Positions 35,059 through 42,888 of a stretch of 64,000 nt of DNA are shown here, in pieces. Position 1 is the first letter of the stretch, and every line of letters starts with the position of its first letter. The stretch covers positions 38,154 through 102,153 of the forward strand of contig CAKRFN010000010.1 in assembly GCA_934320655.1 (NCBI GenBank), given 5' to 3'. The notes under the pieces were generated by a model that worked only from the letters and a program-made list of their open reading frames with translations, did not search any database and had not been told where the DNA came from. A program made the translations under genes and the position numbers. The stretch is from an uncultured Eubacterium sp. GTDB taxonomy: Bacteria > Bacillota > Clostridia > Lachnospirales > Lachnospiraceae.

Positions 35059-35447
35059 GAGTATCATCTTTACAGATTTACGGAGGATCTGGAGCAGGCG
35101 GTCAACACGTTTCATTTTCATGAGGAGATGTCGGTGGATGTGCTGGAGCGTGTGACGATCGGGCGGCATCTGTATGTGCTGTATTCACAGCTTGGCAGCT
35201 CCGGAGCGAGCGGGCTGGCGCATCTCGAGCGCGGGATTTTTGGAAAATACCGCATATTAAACACATGGGATACGAATGATCCGTTAGCCGGGGTAACGAT
35301 CGTGACTGCGGGCGGGGATCAGACGGATTCTGTAGGGAAAAAAGATATGCGCTGTTCTATAGTGCGAATGAACTGCCGCAGGTGAGCCGTCTGGAGCTGA
35401 TCGTTCTGGCGATCGGTGTGATTTTTATTCGGTATTTTATGAAGTAG
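35059..35447 (+). pseudogene. Frameshifted membrane-protein remnant
   Basis: An open stretch from 35059 (internal ATG at 35128) reads EDLEQAVNTFHFHEEM, TIGRHLYVLYSQLG and so on. At a run of six A (35338-35343) the coding signal shifts frame: the other frame continues as RYALFYSANELPQVS and a hydrophobic end (LELIVLAIGVIFIRYFM) to a stop at 35447. No proper start or ribosome binding site is seen, so the 5' end is also missing. Parent family not recognised. Confidence 0.6.
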
Positions 35448-35490
35448 AAAGGGAAAGATACGGTTGCATATTAAATAAAGTAGAAAATAA

Positions 35491-35527
35491 AATGAGCGTA
35501 CGGAGCAAGATGCTTCGTGCGCTCATT
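35491..35527 (-). terminator. Terminator of the DtxR-family gene
   Basis: AATGAGCGTACGGAGCA and its near-complement to CGCTCATT form a hairpin; reading on the minus strand it is followed by TTTATTTTC. Confidence 0.75.
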
Positions 35528-35540
35528 GGATCATTAAGTA

Positions 35541-35915
35541 TTATTTTCCTGTTGATACATTGCGTTTCATGGCTTCAAAGCTCTCCTGACTGATGACATG
35601 CTCGATTTTACATGCATCCTCAGCCGCAATGTCTGCGGGTACTCCAAGACTCTCAAGGAAAGCAGATAAAAATTCATGTCTTTCATAGATCATCTCTGCG
35701 ATCCGTTTCCCCTCGTCTGTCAGATAGATAAAGCCTGCATCCGTGACAGTGATGCGCCCCTTTTCACGCAGGTTTTTCATAGCAATGCTGACGCTGGATT
35801 TTTTATAATTTAATTCATTTGCAATATCTACGGAACGAACAACCGGAAGGCGCTTGCTCAGAAGCAAGATCGTTTCCAGATAGTTCTCTGCCGACTCATT
35901 TACTACAAGACCCAT
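35541..35915 (-). CDS. DtxR/MntR-family metal-dependent regulator
   Basis: 124 residues: an N-terminal winged HTH (SAENYLETILLL, VRSVDIANELNYKKSSVSIA) and a dimerisation/metal-binding half (GKRIAEMIYERHEFLSAFL, then EDACKIEHVIS with the conserved Glu-Cys/His ligands). No SH3-like third domain, as in MntR-type proteins. It diverges from the feoAAB operon and probably represses it when Fe(II) (or Mn) is plentiful. Candidate sites: TATACTAAC at 36048 and the palindrome at 36591. Confidence 0.88.
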   Translation of the reverse strand: MGLVVNESAENYLETILLLSKRLPVVRSVDIANELNYKKSSVSIAMKNLREKGRITVTDAGFIYLTDEGKRIAEMIYERHEFLSAFLESLGVPADIAAEDACKIEHVISQESFEAMKRNVSTGK

Positions 35916-36024
35916 GGATCAATCCTCCTATTTAACCTAATACCTGTAGCTATTATAGCATAATATAGACAAAAAAACAAATAAGGAGAAGCTAAATTTC
36001 GTTCGATTTATCGATAAAAAGTTA

Positions 36025-36053
36025 TTGACATCTAACAAAAAACAGCATATACT
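36025..36053 (+). promoter_or_regulatory. Promoter of the feo operon
   Basis: TTGACA (36025-36030), 17-base spacer, TATACT (36048-36053). The -10 box is part of TATACTAAC, which recurs in the palindrome at 36591. Confidence 0.85.
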
Positions 36054-36122
36054 AACGGCAGAAAACAAGTTTTGTGTTCTTTTTATAGATGAAAGATAAA
36101 ATACAAAACGGAAAGGAGATCT

Positions 36123-36335
36123 ATGATGCCCCTGACAATGGCGAAAAAAGGCGAAGAGAACATCATCAAGCGAGTTGGTGGAAAAGAGGAGACCAGAAAG
36201 TTTCTTGAAAAACTTGGTTTTGTGGTTGGCAGTGTGGTGACCGTTGTGTCTGATGTTGGCGGTAATGTGATCGTAAATATAAAAGACTCACGTGTCGCGC
36301 TCGGCAAAGATATGGCGAACAAGATCTTAGTCTAA
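36123..36335 (+). CDS. feoA: FeoA domain protein (first copy)
   Basis: 70 residues, an SH3-like fold: EKLGFVVGSVVTVVSD and GNVIVNIKDSRVALGKDMA. AAAGGAG precedes the ATG; a second ATG is next to it. FeoA proteins bind FeoB and support ferrous iron uptake. A second FeoA gene follows after 12 bases. Confidence 0.9.
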   Translation: MMPLTMAKKGEENIIKRVGGKEETRKFLEKLGFVVGSVVTVVSDVGGNVIVNIKDSRVALGKDMANKILV

Positions 36336-36347
36336 GAGGAGGATTGT

Positions 36348-36569
36348 ATGAGTACGTTAAAAGATGCAAAAGTCGGCGCTCACGTAACCGTTACCAAGCT
36401 GAACGGCGAAGGAGCAGTCAAGAGAAGAATCATGGATATGGGTATCACTAAGGGTGTAGACGTATATGTCCGCAAGGTGGCACCGCTGGGAGACCCGATT
36501 GAGGTTACCGTCAGAGGTTATGAGCTCTCACTTCGTAAGGCAGATGCTGAGATGATTGAAGTGCAGTAG
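36348..36569 (+). CDS. feoA: FeoA domain protein (second copy)
   Basis: 73 residues with the canonical FeoA pattern: RRIMDMGITKGVDVYVRKVA followed by GDPIEVTVRGYELSLRKADA. AGAGGAGG precedes the ATG. Two divergent FeoA proteins ahead of FeoB are common in Clostridia. The 98-base gap to feoB holds a DtxR-like palindrome. Confidence 0.93.
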   Translation: MSTLKDAKVGAHVTVTKLNGEGAVKRRIMDMGITKGVDVYVRKVAPLGDPIEVTVRGYELSLRKADAEMIEVQ

Positions 36570-36590
36570 CGCATATTTTTTTGATCGTAT

Positions 36591-36606
36591 GTTAGTTTAT
36601 ACTAAC
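36591..36606. promoter_or_regulatory. Putative DtxR-type operator upstream of feoB
   Basis: GTTAGT-TTAT-ACTAAC is a perfect inverted repeat. Its right half, TATACTAAC, is identical to the sequence overlapping the feo promoter -10 box at 36048-36056. Confidence 0.5.
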
Positions 36607-36667
36607 GTAAGATAGCTGTAAACAATAAAAGTTACATAGTACATTACTATATAGAAAGGAAAAAACT

Positions 36668-38827
36668 ATGGCAGTAAAAATTGCACTTGCCGGAAACCCT
36701 AACTGCGGCAAGACTACATTATTTAATGCGCTGACCGGATCAAACCAGTTCGTAGGAAACTGGCCGGGCGTAACTGTTGAGAAAAAGGAAGGAAAGCTGA
36801 AAGGTCACAAGGATGTTGTGATCATGGACCTTCCGGGAATCTACTCCCTGTCTCCGTACACACTGGAGGAGGTTGTAGCAAGAAATTACCTGATTACCGA
36901 GCGCCCCGACGCGATCTTAAATATCGTAGACGGAACAAACCTGGAGCGTAACCTGTATCTGACTACACAGTTGTTAGAGCTGGGTATCCCGACTGTTATC
37001 GCAGTCAACATGGCAGACTTAGTAGCAAAGAGCGGAAACAAGATCCATCTCGATGAGCTGTCAAAGCAGTTGGGCTGCGAGGTCGTAGAGATCTCTGCAT
37101 TAAAGGGAACCGGCGTGAAGAAGGCAGCGGAGAAGGTCGTCTCACAGGCTGTATCCAAGGCGGCAGCCCCCGCACCTGTTACATATGGCGCGGAGCTGGA
37201 GGATGCGATCCATTCTGTAGTAGCGAAGCTGAGTGGTGTACCTGAGGAGGAGAAGCGTTTCTTTGCCATCAAATTACTTGAGAGCGATGAGAAGATCTCT
37301 GCAAATCTGAAATCTGTTCCGGATGTATCGCTGGATATCGGGAAATTAGAGAAGGCTATGGATGATGATGCAGAGAGTATCGTTACCAACGAGCGTTATC
37401 AGTACATTTCATCCATCATTGATAAGTGTATGACAAAGGCAAACGGCAAGGAGAAGCTGACTGTTTCCGATAAGATCGACCGCGTGGTTACCAACCGTAT
37501 TTTAGCGCTTCCGATCTTTGCACTTGTGATGTTTGTTGTTTACTATGTATCAGTTACAACGGTAGGTGCATTCGTTACTGACTGGACAAATGATGTATTA
37601 TTCGGCGAGATCATTCCTCCTGCAATCGAGGCAGGTCTGAATGCCATCGGATGTGCAGACTGGCTACAGGGACTGATCCTTGACGGTATTGTAGCCGGTG
37701 TCGGAGCCGTACTCGGATTCGTACCGCAGATGCTCGTACTGTTCCTGTTCCTCGCATTCTTAGAGGGATGTGGATATATGGCACGTATCGCGTTCATCAT
37801 GGACCGTATTTTCCGTAAGTTTGGTTTATCCGGAAAGTCATTCATCCCGATGCTGATCGGTTCCGGATGTGGAGTTCCCGGTGTCATGGCTTCCAGAACG
37901 ATCGAGAATGACCGTGACCGTAAAATGACCATCATGACAACAACCTTTATCCCCTGTGGAGCAAAGCTGCCGATCATCGCCATGATCGCAGGTGCGTTCT
38001 TTGACAATTCCGGATGGGTTGCATGGAGTGCATGGCTGGTTGGTATCGCAGCAATCGTATGCTCAGGTATCATCTTAAAGAAAACAAAGCTGTTCGCAGG
38101 CGAGCCTGCTCCCTTCGTTATGGAGCTGCCTGCTTACCATATGCCGACTGTAGGAAACGTTCTTCGTTCTATGTGGGAGCGTGGATGGTCATTCATCAAG
38201 AAGGCTGGTACTATCATTACATTATCAACAATCATTCTGTGGTTCTTAATGAGCTTCGGATGGATCGATGGCAGCTTCACAATGCTTGAGGCTGAGCAGT
38301 TAAACGCAAGTATCCTTGCAAAGATCGGTAGCGCAATCGGCTGGATCTTCGCACCGCTTGGCTGGACACAGGCAGGCGAGGGCTGGAAGATGGCAGTTGC
38401 AGCCGTTACAGGTCTGATCGCAAAGGAGAACGTCGTAGCTACATTTGGTATGCTGTACGGATTCGCAGAGGTTGCAGAGGATGGATCTGAGATCTGGGGT
38501 AACTTAGCACAGGCAATGACTCCGATCGCAGCATTCGGATTCATGGTATTCAACCTGTTATGTGCTCCCTGCTTCGCAGCAATGGGTGCGATCAAGCGTG
38601 AGATGAACAACACCAAGTGGTTCTGGACCGCAATCGGATATCAGTGTATCTTAGCTTATGTTGTAGCAATGTGTATCTATCAGATCGGAACTGTATTTAC
38701 AACAGGTGCATTCGGCATCGGAACGGTCGTAGCGATCGTATTCGTGATCGGATTCTTATATCTGTTGTTCCGTCCCGCTCCGAAGGAGACCGAGCATAAA
38801 GCCGGTGCATTTGCAAAGGCAAACTAA
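36668..38827 (+). CDS. feoB: Ferrous iron transporter FeoB
   Basis: 719 residues. The N-terminal G-domain has G1 GNPNCGKTT, G2/switch GNWPGVTVEKKEG, G3 DLPGIYSLSP and G4 NMAD. A helical spacer (~165-270) leads to the membrane part with two Gate motifs, including IPMLIGSGCGVPGVMASRTI and IPCGAKLPI, which carry the Cys thought to pass Fe(II). AGAAAGGAAA lies upstream. Main ferrous iron importer of this anaerobe. Codon use is strongly biased, like a well-expressed gene. Confidence 0.96.
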   Translation: MAVKIALAGNPNCGKTTLFNALTGSNQFVGNWPGVTVEKKEGKLKGHKDVVIMDLPGIYSLSPYTLEEVVARNYLITERPDAILNIVDGTNLERNLYLTTQLLELGIPTVIAVNMADLVAKSGNKIHLDELSKQLGCEVVEISALKGTGVKKAAEKVVSQAVSKAAAPAPVTYGAELEDAIHSVVAKLSGVPEEEKRFFAIKLLESDEKISANLKSVPDVSLDIGKLEKAMDDDAESIVTNERYQYISSIIDKCMTKANGKEKLTVSDKIDRVVTNRILALPIFALVMFVVYYVSVTTVGAFVTDWTNDVLFGEIIPPAIEAGLNAIGCADWLQGLILDGIVAGVGAVLGFVPQMLVLFLFLAFLEGCGYMARIAFIMDRIFRKFGLSGKSFIPMLIGSGCGVPGVMASRTIENDRDRKMTIMTTTFIPCGAKLPIIAMIAGAFFDNSGWVAWSAWLVGIAAIVCSGIILKKTKLFAGEPAPFVMELPAYHMPTVGNVLRSMWERGWSFIKKAGTIITLSTIILWFLMSFGWIDGSFTMLEAEQLNASILAKIGSAIGWIFAPLGWTQAGEGWKMAVAAVTGLIAKENVVATFGMLYGFAEVAEDGSEIWGNLAQAMTPIAAFGFMVFNLLCAPCFAAMGAIKREMNNTKWFWTAIGYQCILAYVVAMCIYQIGTVFTTGAFGIGTVVAIVFVIGFLYLLFRPAPKETEHKAGAFAKAN

Positions 38828-38841
38828 TCAGTAAATCATAG

Positions 38842-38890
38842 AACTGTCCAGAGTCAGAGCAATATGGCAAATGATCTCTGGGCAGTTTTT
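38842..38890 (+). terminator. Hairpin/terminator between feoB and the Cys-rich peptide gene
   Basis: AACTGTCCAGAG pairs with CTCTGGGCAGTT and is followed by TTTTT. Partial termination here would lower expression of the downstream peptide. Confidence 0.7.
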
Positions 38891-38919
38891 GAAATTGTAG
38901 TTAAAGGAGGGTATATACA

Positions 38920-39051
38920 ATGGGAACATTGATTGTATTAGTCGTGCTGGGCGCAGTCGTAGCCCTCATTGTCCGCAGTATTGTAAAGGACAAAAAAAGT
39001 GGCAAATCATCGTGTGGCGGTGATTGCAGCAAATGTAAAGGTTGTCATTGA
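38920..39051 (+). CDS. FeoB-associated Cys-rich membrane peptide
   Basis: 43 residues: one membrane helix (TLIVLVVLGAVVALIVRSIV) followed by a Lys/Ser-rich linker and a Cys-rich tail (CGGDCSKCKGC). This matches the FeoB-associated Cys-rich family (PF12669-type), found next to feoB in Clostridia; its role in iron transfer is presumed. AAAGGAGGG lies nine bases before the ATG. Confidence 0.85.
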   Translation: MGTLIVLVVLGAVVALIVRSIVKDKKSGKSSCGGDCSKCKGCH

Positions 39052-39111
39052 GTGCCGGATCGTCGGTACAGACACCAAAACTTAATATTCTTCGGTATTT
39101 GCGTAGACATC

Positions 39112-39139
39112 TTTACGGTTGCGTGAAAGGTGCTATAAT
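39112..39139 (+). promoter_or_regulatory. Promoter of the GABA aminotransferase operon
   Basis: TTTACG (39112-39117), 16-base spacer, TATAAT (39134-39139). The predicted transcript starts near 39146, only about seven bases before a strong terminator hairpin. Confidence 0.6.
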
Positions 39140-39152
39140 GAGTATCGAACAG

Positions 39153-39192
39153 GGACAATGGCGTACTGGGCAGTACGTCATTGTCCTTTTTT
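39153..39192 (+). terminator. Leader terminator upstream of the GABA aminotransferase gene (possible attenuator)
   Basis: A 16-bp stem (GGACAATGGCGTACTG against CAGTACGTCATTGTCC, one G-T pair) with a very tight loop is followed by TTTTTT (39187-39192). A second small hairpin, GTGACA/TGTCAC (39195-39214), follows. It may also end the feo operon, but the promoter at 39112 lies between. Confidence 0.75.
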
Positions 39193-39275
39193 ACGTGACA
39201 GGAAATCTTGTCACACAAAACGCTGCGCGGGGATGCACAATAAAAACAGAAACATACCTAAAGGAGGAGAACATC

Positions 39276-40637
39276 ATGTTGAGAACTGACTTACCGAAAA
39301 TCATCACAGAGACTGTGCCCGGACCGAAAGCGAAGGCACTTATTGACCGCAGAAAAGCTGCGATACCGACCGCGATCGGCTGCGTATATCCCGTAGCAAT
39401 CGCACGCGGTGAGGGCGCAATGATCGAGGATGTGGATGGAAATAAATTTTTAGACTGGATCGGCGGAGTCGGCGTGCTGAATATCGGTTATTCACAGCCG
39501 GAAGTCGTAGAGGCAGTCAAAGAACAGGCAGATAAATATTTTCACGGCATGTTTAATATCGTGACACATGAGGGTTATGTCGCTCTGGCGGAGAAGTTGT
39601 CACAGATCGCTCCGGTCAAAGGCGACAAGAAAAAGGCATTTTTCGCAAACAGCGGCGCAGAGGCGGACGAGAATGCGGTAAAGGTTGCAAAAGCATTCAC
39701 AAAGCGCAATAATATTATTGTATTTTCCGGCGCATTCCACGGACGAACCCTGCTCACGATGTCCATGACATCGAAGAAAGCATATGCTGTCGGCATGGGA
39801 CCGTTCCCCGATGGTGTGTACCGTGCGCAGTTCCCGTATTATTACCGCAATCCCGAAGGAATGCCGCAGGAAAAGGCGTGTGACTACTATCTGTCATCTA
39901 TTCAGGCAGTGTTTGAGCAGTGTGCACCGGCAGATACGATCGCAGCGATCGTCGTAGAGCCGTTGCAGGGCGAGGGCGGATTCATCCCGGCGCCGATCGA
40001 GTGGGTGAAGGCAGTCCGTAAGATCTGTGATGACAACGGCATCATGCTGATCGCGGATGAGGTACAGAGCGGATTCTGCCGTACCGGACGCATGTTTGCG
40101 ACTGATTACTGGAAAGAAGCCGGTGTGCAGCCGGATATTATAGCAACCGCAAAATCGATCGCAGCCGGTGTTCCGCTATCAGCGATCATCGCCAGAGAGG
40201 AGATCATGGAGGCACCTGCAAAGGGAACGATCGGAGGTACCTTCTGCGGAAATGCACTTGCATGTGCAGCAGCATTAAAGACGATCGAGATCATGGAGCG
40301 CGACCATCTGGCTGACCGTTCACTGGAGATCGGTAAAAAAGTCACCGACCGCTATCATGAGTGGCAGAAAAAGTATGGCTGTATCGGTGATGTCCGTGGT
40401 CTGGGCGGCATGATCGGACTGGAGCTTGTCAAGGATCAGGAGAGCAAGGAGCCGGATGCACCGCTGACGGCAGCACTCATACAGGAATGTGCGAAAAACG
40501 GTCTGCTGATCGAGAATGCAGGTACTTACGGCAATGTTGTCCGTTTCCTCGGACCGCTGGTAATGACGGATGAGCAGTTAGAAGCCGGTTTAGAGATCAT
40601 GGAAAAAGCACTTGTAAAGTGCATGGAAGAGGAGTAA
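39276..40637 (+). CDS. Class III aminotransferase, 4-aminobutyrate (GabT) type
   Basis: 453 residues. The start at 39276 has AAGGAGGAG upstream; a longer in-frame reading from 39042 crosses the promoter and terminator and is rejected. PLP-binding Lys293 in IATAKSIAAGVP; also DEVQSGFCRTGRMFA and FSGAFHGRT. It should convert GABA and 2-oxoglutarate to succinate semialdehyde and glutamate. The 4-hydroxybutyrate dehydrogenase gene starts four bases after its stop, which supports the GABA role over ornithine or acetylornithine. Confidence 0.88.
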   Translation: MLRTDLPKIITETVPGPKAKALIDRRKAAIPTAIGCVYPVAIARGEGAMIEDVDGNKFLDWIGGVGVLNIGYSQPEVVEAVKEQADKYFHGMFNIVTHEGYVALAEKLSQIAPVKGDKKKAFFANSGAEADENAVKVAKAFTKRNNIIVFSGAFHGRTLLTMSMTSKKAYAVGMGPFPDGVYRAQFPYYYRNPEGMPQEKACDYYLSSIQAVFEQCAPADTIAAIVVEPLQGEGGFIPAPIEWVKAVRKICDDNGIMLIADEVQSGFCRTGRMFATDYWKEAGVQPDIIATAKSIAAGVPLSAIIAREEIMEAPAKGTIGGTFCGNALACAAALKTIEIMERDHLADRSLEIGKKVTDRYHEWQKKYGCIGDVRGLGGMIGLELVKDQESKEPDAPLTAALIQECAKNGLLIENAGTYGNVVRFLGPLVMTDEQLEAGLEIMEKALVKCMEEE

Positions 40638-40641
40638 AAAC

Positions 40642-41766
40642 ATGCAGCAGTTAATGATAAGACCAACGATACATAAGTTTGACACCGCAAAGGAGTTCGC
40701 CGAGGGCTTTTCACTCGGCAAAGGAGATCTGATCCTGACCAACCAGTATATTTATGAGCCGTATTTCGGTTCACTCGGACTCGGCTGCGAGGTCATTTAT
40801 CAGGAAAAATACGGAGCAGGCGAGCCGTCTGACGATATGGCGGAGGCGATCTATGCAGATATCTATGCGTCAGGCAAAGAGGCACCGAAGCGGATCATTG
40901 CGATCGGCGGAGGTACGATCCTCGATCTGGCAAAGCTATATTCACTCAAGCAGACATCACCGATCCTTGATCTGTATGACGGCAAGATTCCGGTAGAAAA
41001 AGATAAAAAGCTGATTCTCGTACCGACGACCTGTGGCACAGGCTCGGAAATGACAAATATTTCAATTCTCGCATTAAACAGCCGTGGCACGAAAAAAGGA
41101 CTTGCCAACGATCAGATGTATGCGGATGATGCGGTACTGATTCCGCAATTACTCGAAGGTTTGCCGGACTATGTGTTCTCAACCAGTTCGATCGATGCGT
41201 TGATCCATGCGATCGAATCCAGCCTGTCCCCGAAGGGCAATGTGTACACGAGAATGTTCGGATACCGTGCGATCGAAATGATCCTGAACGGCTACAAGGT
41301 GATCCGCGATCAGGGTATGGAGGCGAGAAAGCCGCTGCTCGGTGATTTTATGCTGGCATCCAACTACGCAGGAATCGCATTTGGCAATGCGGGCTGTGCA
41401 GCAGTACACGCACTCAGCTATCCGCTCGGTGCGACGTATCATGTGGCACACGGCGAGTCGAACTATGCGATGTTTACCGGAGTTATGAAAAACTATATGG
41501 AGCTGAAAACTGACGGGGAAATCGCGGTGTTGAACCGTTTTGTGGCGGATATTCTCGAATGTCCGGTGAGATATGTCTATGAGGAGCTCGAAAAGCTGCT
41601 CAATGTGCTTATCCCGAAAAAAGCACTGCATAAATACGGGGTTACAGAAGCACAGTTGGATGAGTTTGCCGATTCCGTAATGGAAAATCAGGGCAGACTG
41701 ATGGCAAACAATTTTGTGCCGTTAGACAGGGAGCGCGTGTACAAGATCTACCGAGAATTGTGGTAG
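40642..41766 (+). CDS. 4-hydroxybutyrate dehydrogenase (iron-type alcohol dehydrogenase)
   Basis: 374 residues, a group III Fe-dependent alcohol dehydrogenase similar in length to clostridial 4hbD. NAD-binding IAIGGGTILDLAK, PTTCGTGSEMT, and metal ligands in SSIDALIHAIES and AVHALSYPLGATYHVAHGE. It would reduce succinate semialdehyde to 4-hydroxybutyrate, which butyrate producers activate and dehydrate toward crotonyl-CoA (those genes are not here). Coupled to the aminotransferase gene (GAGGAG overlaps its stop). No terminator is seen before the convergent LuxR gene. Confidence 0.88.
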   Translation: MQQLMIRPTIHKFDTAKEFAEGFSLGKGDLILTNQYIYEPYFGSLGLGCEVIYQEKYGAGEPSDDMAEAIYADIYASGKEAPKRIIAIGGGTILDLAKLYSLKQTSPILDLYDGKIPVEKDKKLILVPTTCGTGSEMTNISILALNSRGTKKGLANDQMYADDAVLIPQLLEGLPDYVFSTSSIDALIHAIESSLSPKGNVYTRMFGYRAIEMILNGYKVIRDQGMEARKPLLGDFMLASNYAGIAFGNAGCAAVHALSYPLGATYHVAHGESNYAMFTGVMKNYMELKTDGEIAVLNRFVADILECPVRYVYEELEKLLNVLIPKKALHKYGVTEAQLDEFADSVMENQGRLMANNFVPLDRERVYKIYRELW

Positions 41767-41805
41767 ACCGGTGCGGATGGATGGGTCTGCGGGTATGCCT
41801 GACAG

Positions 41806-42558
41806 CTACAGCCGCAGGATCTCCCATTTGGAGGCGACTCCCAGCTTCCGGAACAGATTTTGAAGATGTTTTTGCAGAGTATTATCGCGGATGCCGAGTG
41901 CGTCCGCGATTTCTGTATTCGATTCAAAACGGTACAGATGGGCGAGCAGCTCTGTCTCACGTGCGGTCAGGCCATATTCCTTCTGCATGGCGGTCAGGCG
42001 TTGTGTATCGACCATCGGAGCGGCAGAAACAGGTGTCAGAATCCGATGCATGACGGCGTTCAGATGGACACCGAGCGCACGCATATAAAACATATCATCC
42101 GTGGCAAAAGAGCCGTCCACGCGCGTGCGGTAGAGCGTGAGCAGACCGAGCAGATGACCTTCATGTACGATCGTGAACTGCATGTCATCATACACATCAT
42201 ATTTGCGGTAGCAGTTGACATATAGCGGAGAATTTAGGCGCGTTGCGTCGTCTAAGATCGCACTGGAGCGCATGAGCTGGGATTCCTTAGCATAGAGATT
42301 CCATAGCGTGTAGTCGGATTCCGGATCATTGGCGATGTAGTTCTGCTCTGCCTCCGTAAAATAGTCGGGATAGCAGATCGGATTGCACAGTGTCACATCA
42401 TCCGGATCGCGGTTCGCTTTCAGCAGGATACTCGCGTAGCTGAACGGAATAATGATCTTCAGGCGCTGGAAAAAGTTATGTTTAATATCTTCAAGAGAAT
42501 GCCAGTTGTACATCTCGTAGATCAGGTCATTGATGACTAAAAAATGATTTTTTTCCAT
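41806..42558 (-). CDS. LuxR-type transcriptional regulator
   Basis: 250 residues. The C-terminal ~60 residues are a LuxR HTH (LTARETELLAHLYRFESNTE, then IRDNTLQKHLQNLFRKLGV). The N-terminal ~180 residues are a GAF-like sensory domain, not recognised as an acyl-homoserine-lactone domain. GGAGGATC precedes the ATG on the minus strand. It lies between the GABA operon and the putrescine aminotransferase gene and diverges from the latter; the gap has a 20-bp lux-box-sized palindrome. Probably controls polyamine/GABA genes; the ligand is unknown. Confidence 0.85.
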   Translation of the reverse strand: MEKNHFLVINDLIYEMYNWHSLEDIKHNFFQRLKIIIPFSYASILLKANRDPDDVTLCNPICYPDYFTEAEQNYIANDPESDYTLWNLYAKESQLMRSSAILDDATRLNSPLYVNCYRKYDVYDDMQFTIVHEGHLLGLLTLYRTRVDGSFATDDMFYMRALGVHLNAVMHRILTPVSAAPMVDTQRLTAMQKEYGLTARETELLAHLYRFESNTEIADALGIRDNTLQKHLQNLFRKLGVASKWEILRL

Positions 42559-42626
42559 AAAAGAGATCCTCCGTTGTGTATAATCGCGACACAGATGTGT
42601 TTGATACTGTTATGATAACGCAGAAA

Positions 42627-42646
42627 CTACTTAAAAACAAGTAGTC
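42627..42646. promoter_or_regulatory. 20-bp palindrome between the LuxR-type regulator and patA (putative operator)
   Basis: ACTACTT-AAAAAC-AAGTAGT: perfect 7-bp arms, centred about 52 bases upstream of the patA -35 region. A separate ACACAGATGTGT palindrome lies at 42589-42600, nearer the regulator's start. No gene is found in 42559-42888. Confidence 0.5.
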
Positions 42647-42684
42647 ATAACGGAAAATAATTAGAAATTAAGCAAAATTAGGAA

Positions 42685-42713
42685 TGGAAAATACATACAG
42701 CGGATGCTATACT
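42685..42713 (+). promoter_or_regulatory. Promoter of the putrescine aminotransferase gene
   Basis: TGGAAA (42685-42690), 17-base spacer, TATACT (42708-42713). The weak -35 box fits activator dependence. Transcription would start near 42720. Confidence 0.5.
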
Positions 42714-42743
42714 AATCTCAGCTCAAGGGAGCGGATACAAAGG

Positions 42744-42779
42744 CGTATCTGAAACAGATAGTTTCAGGTACGTTTTTTT
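42744..42779 (+). terminator. Leader terminator upstream of the putrescine aminotransferase gene (possible attenuator)
   Basis: CGTATCTGAAAC pairs with GTTTCAGGTACG around AGATA and is followed by seven T. No plus-strand gene ends upstream (the neighbour is divergent), so it can only act on the patA transcript itself or make a short RNA. Confidence 0.8.
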
Positions 42780-42888
42780 GTTATCAGAATCATCTGCATT
42801 CACACAGAGGCCTGGTGCGGAGCCGATGAGACAAACGAAACTGTTCAAGGGATTAGATAAAACCAAAGGAAAGGATAAGGTGAACATT

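Noticed and set aside
35128..35385. An intact 85-residue gene
   Set aside because: Coding character continues in another frame beyond an A-tract and no ribosome binding site is present, so it is better read as part of a pseudogene.
39042..39275. N-terminal extension of the GABA aminotransferase
   Set aside because: It crosses a promoter and a strong terminator and lacks a ribosome binding site; the start at 39276 has AAGGAGGAG.
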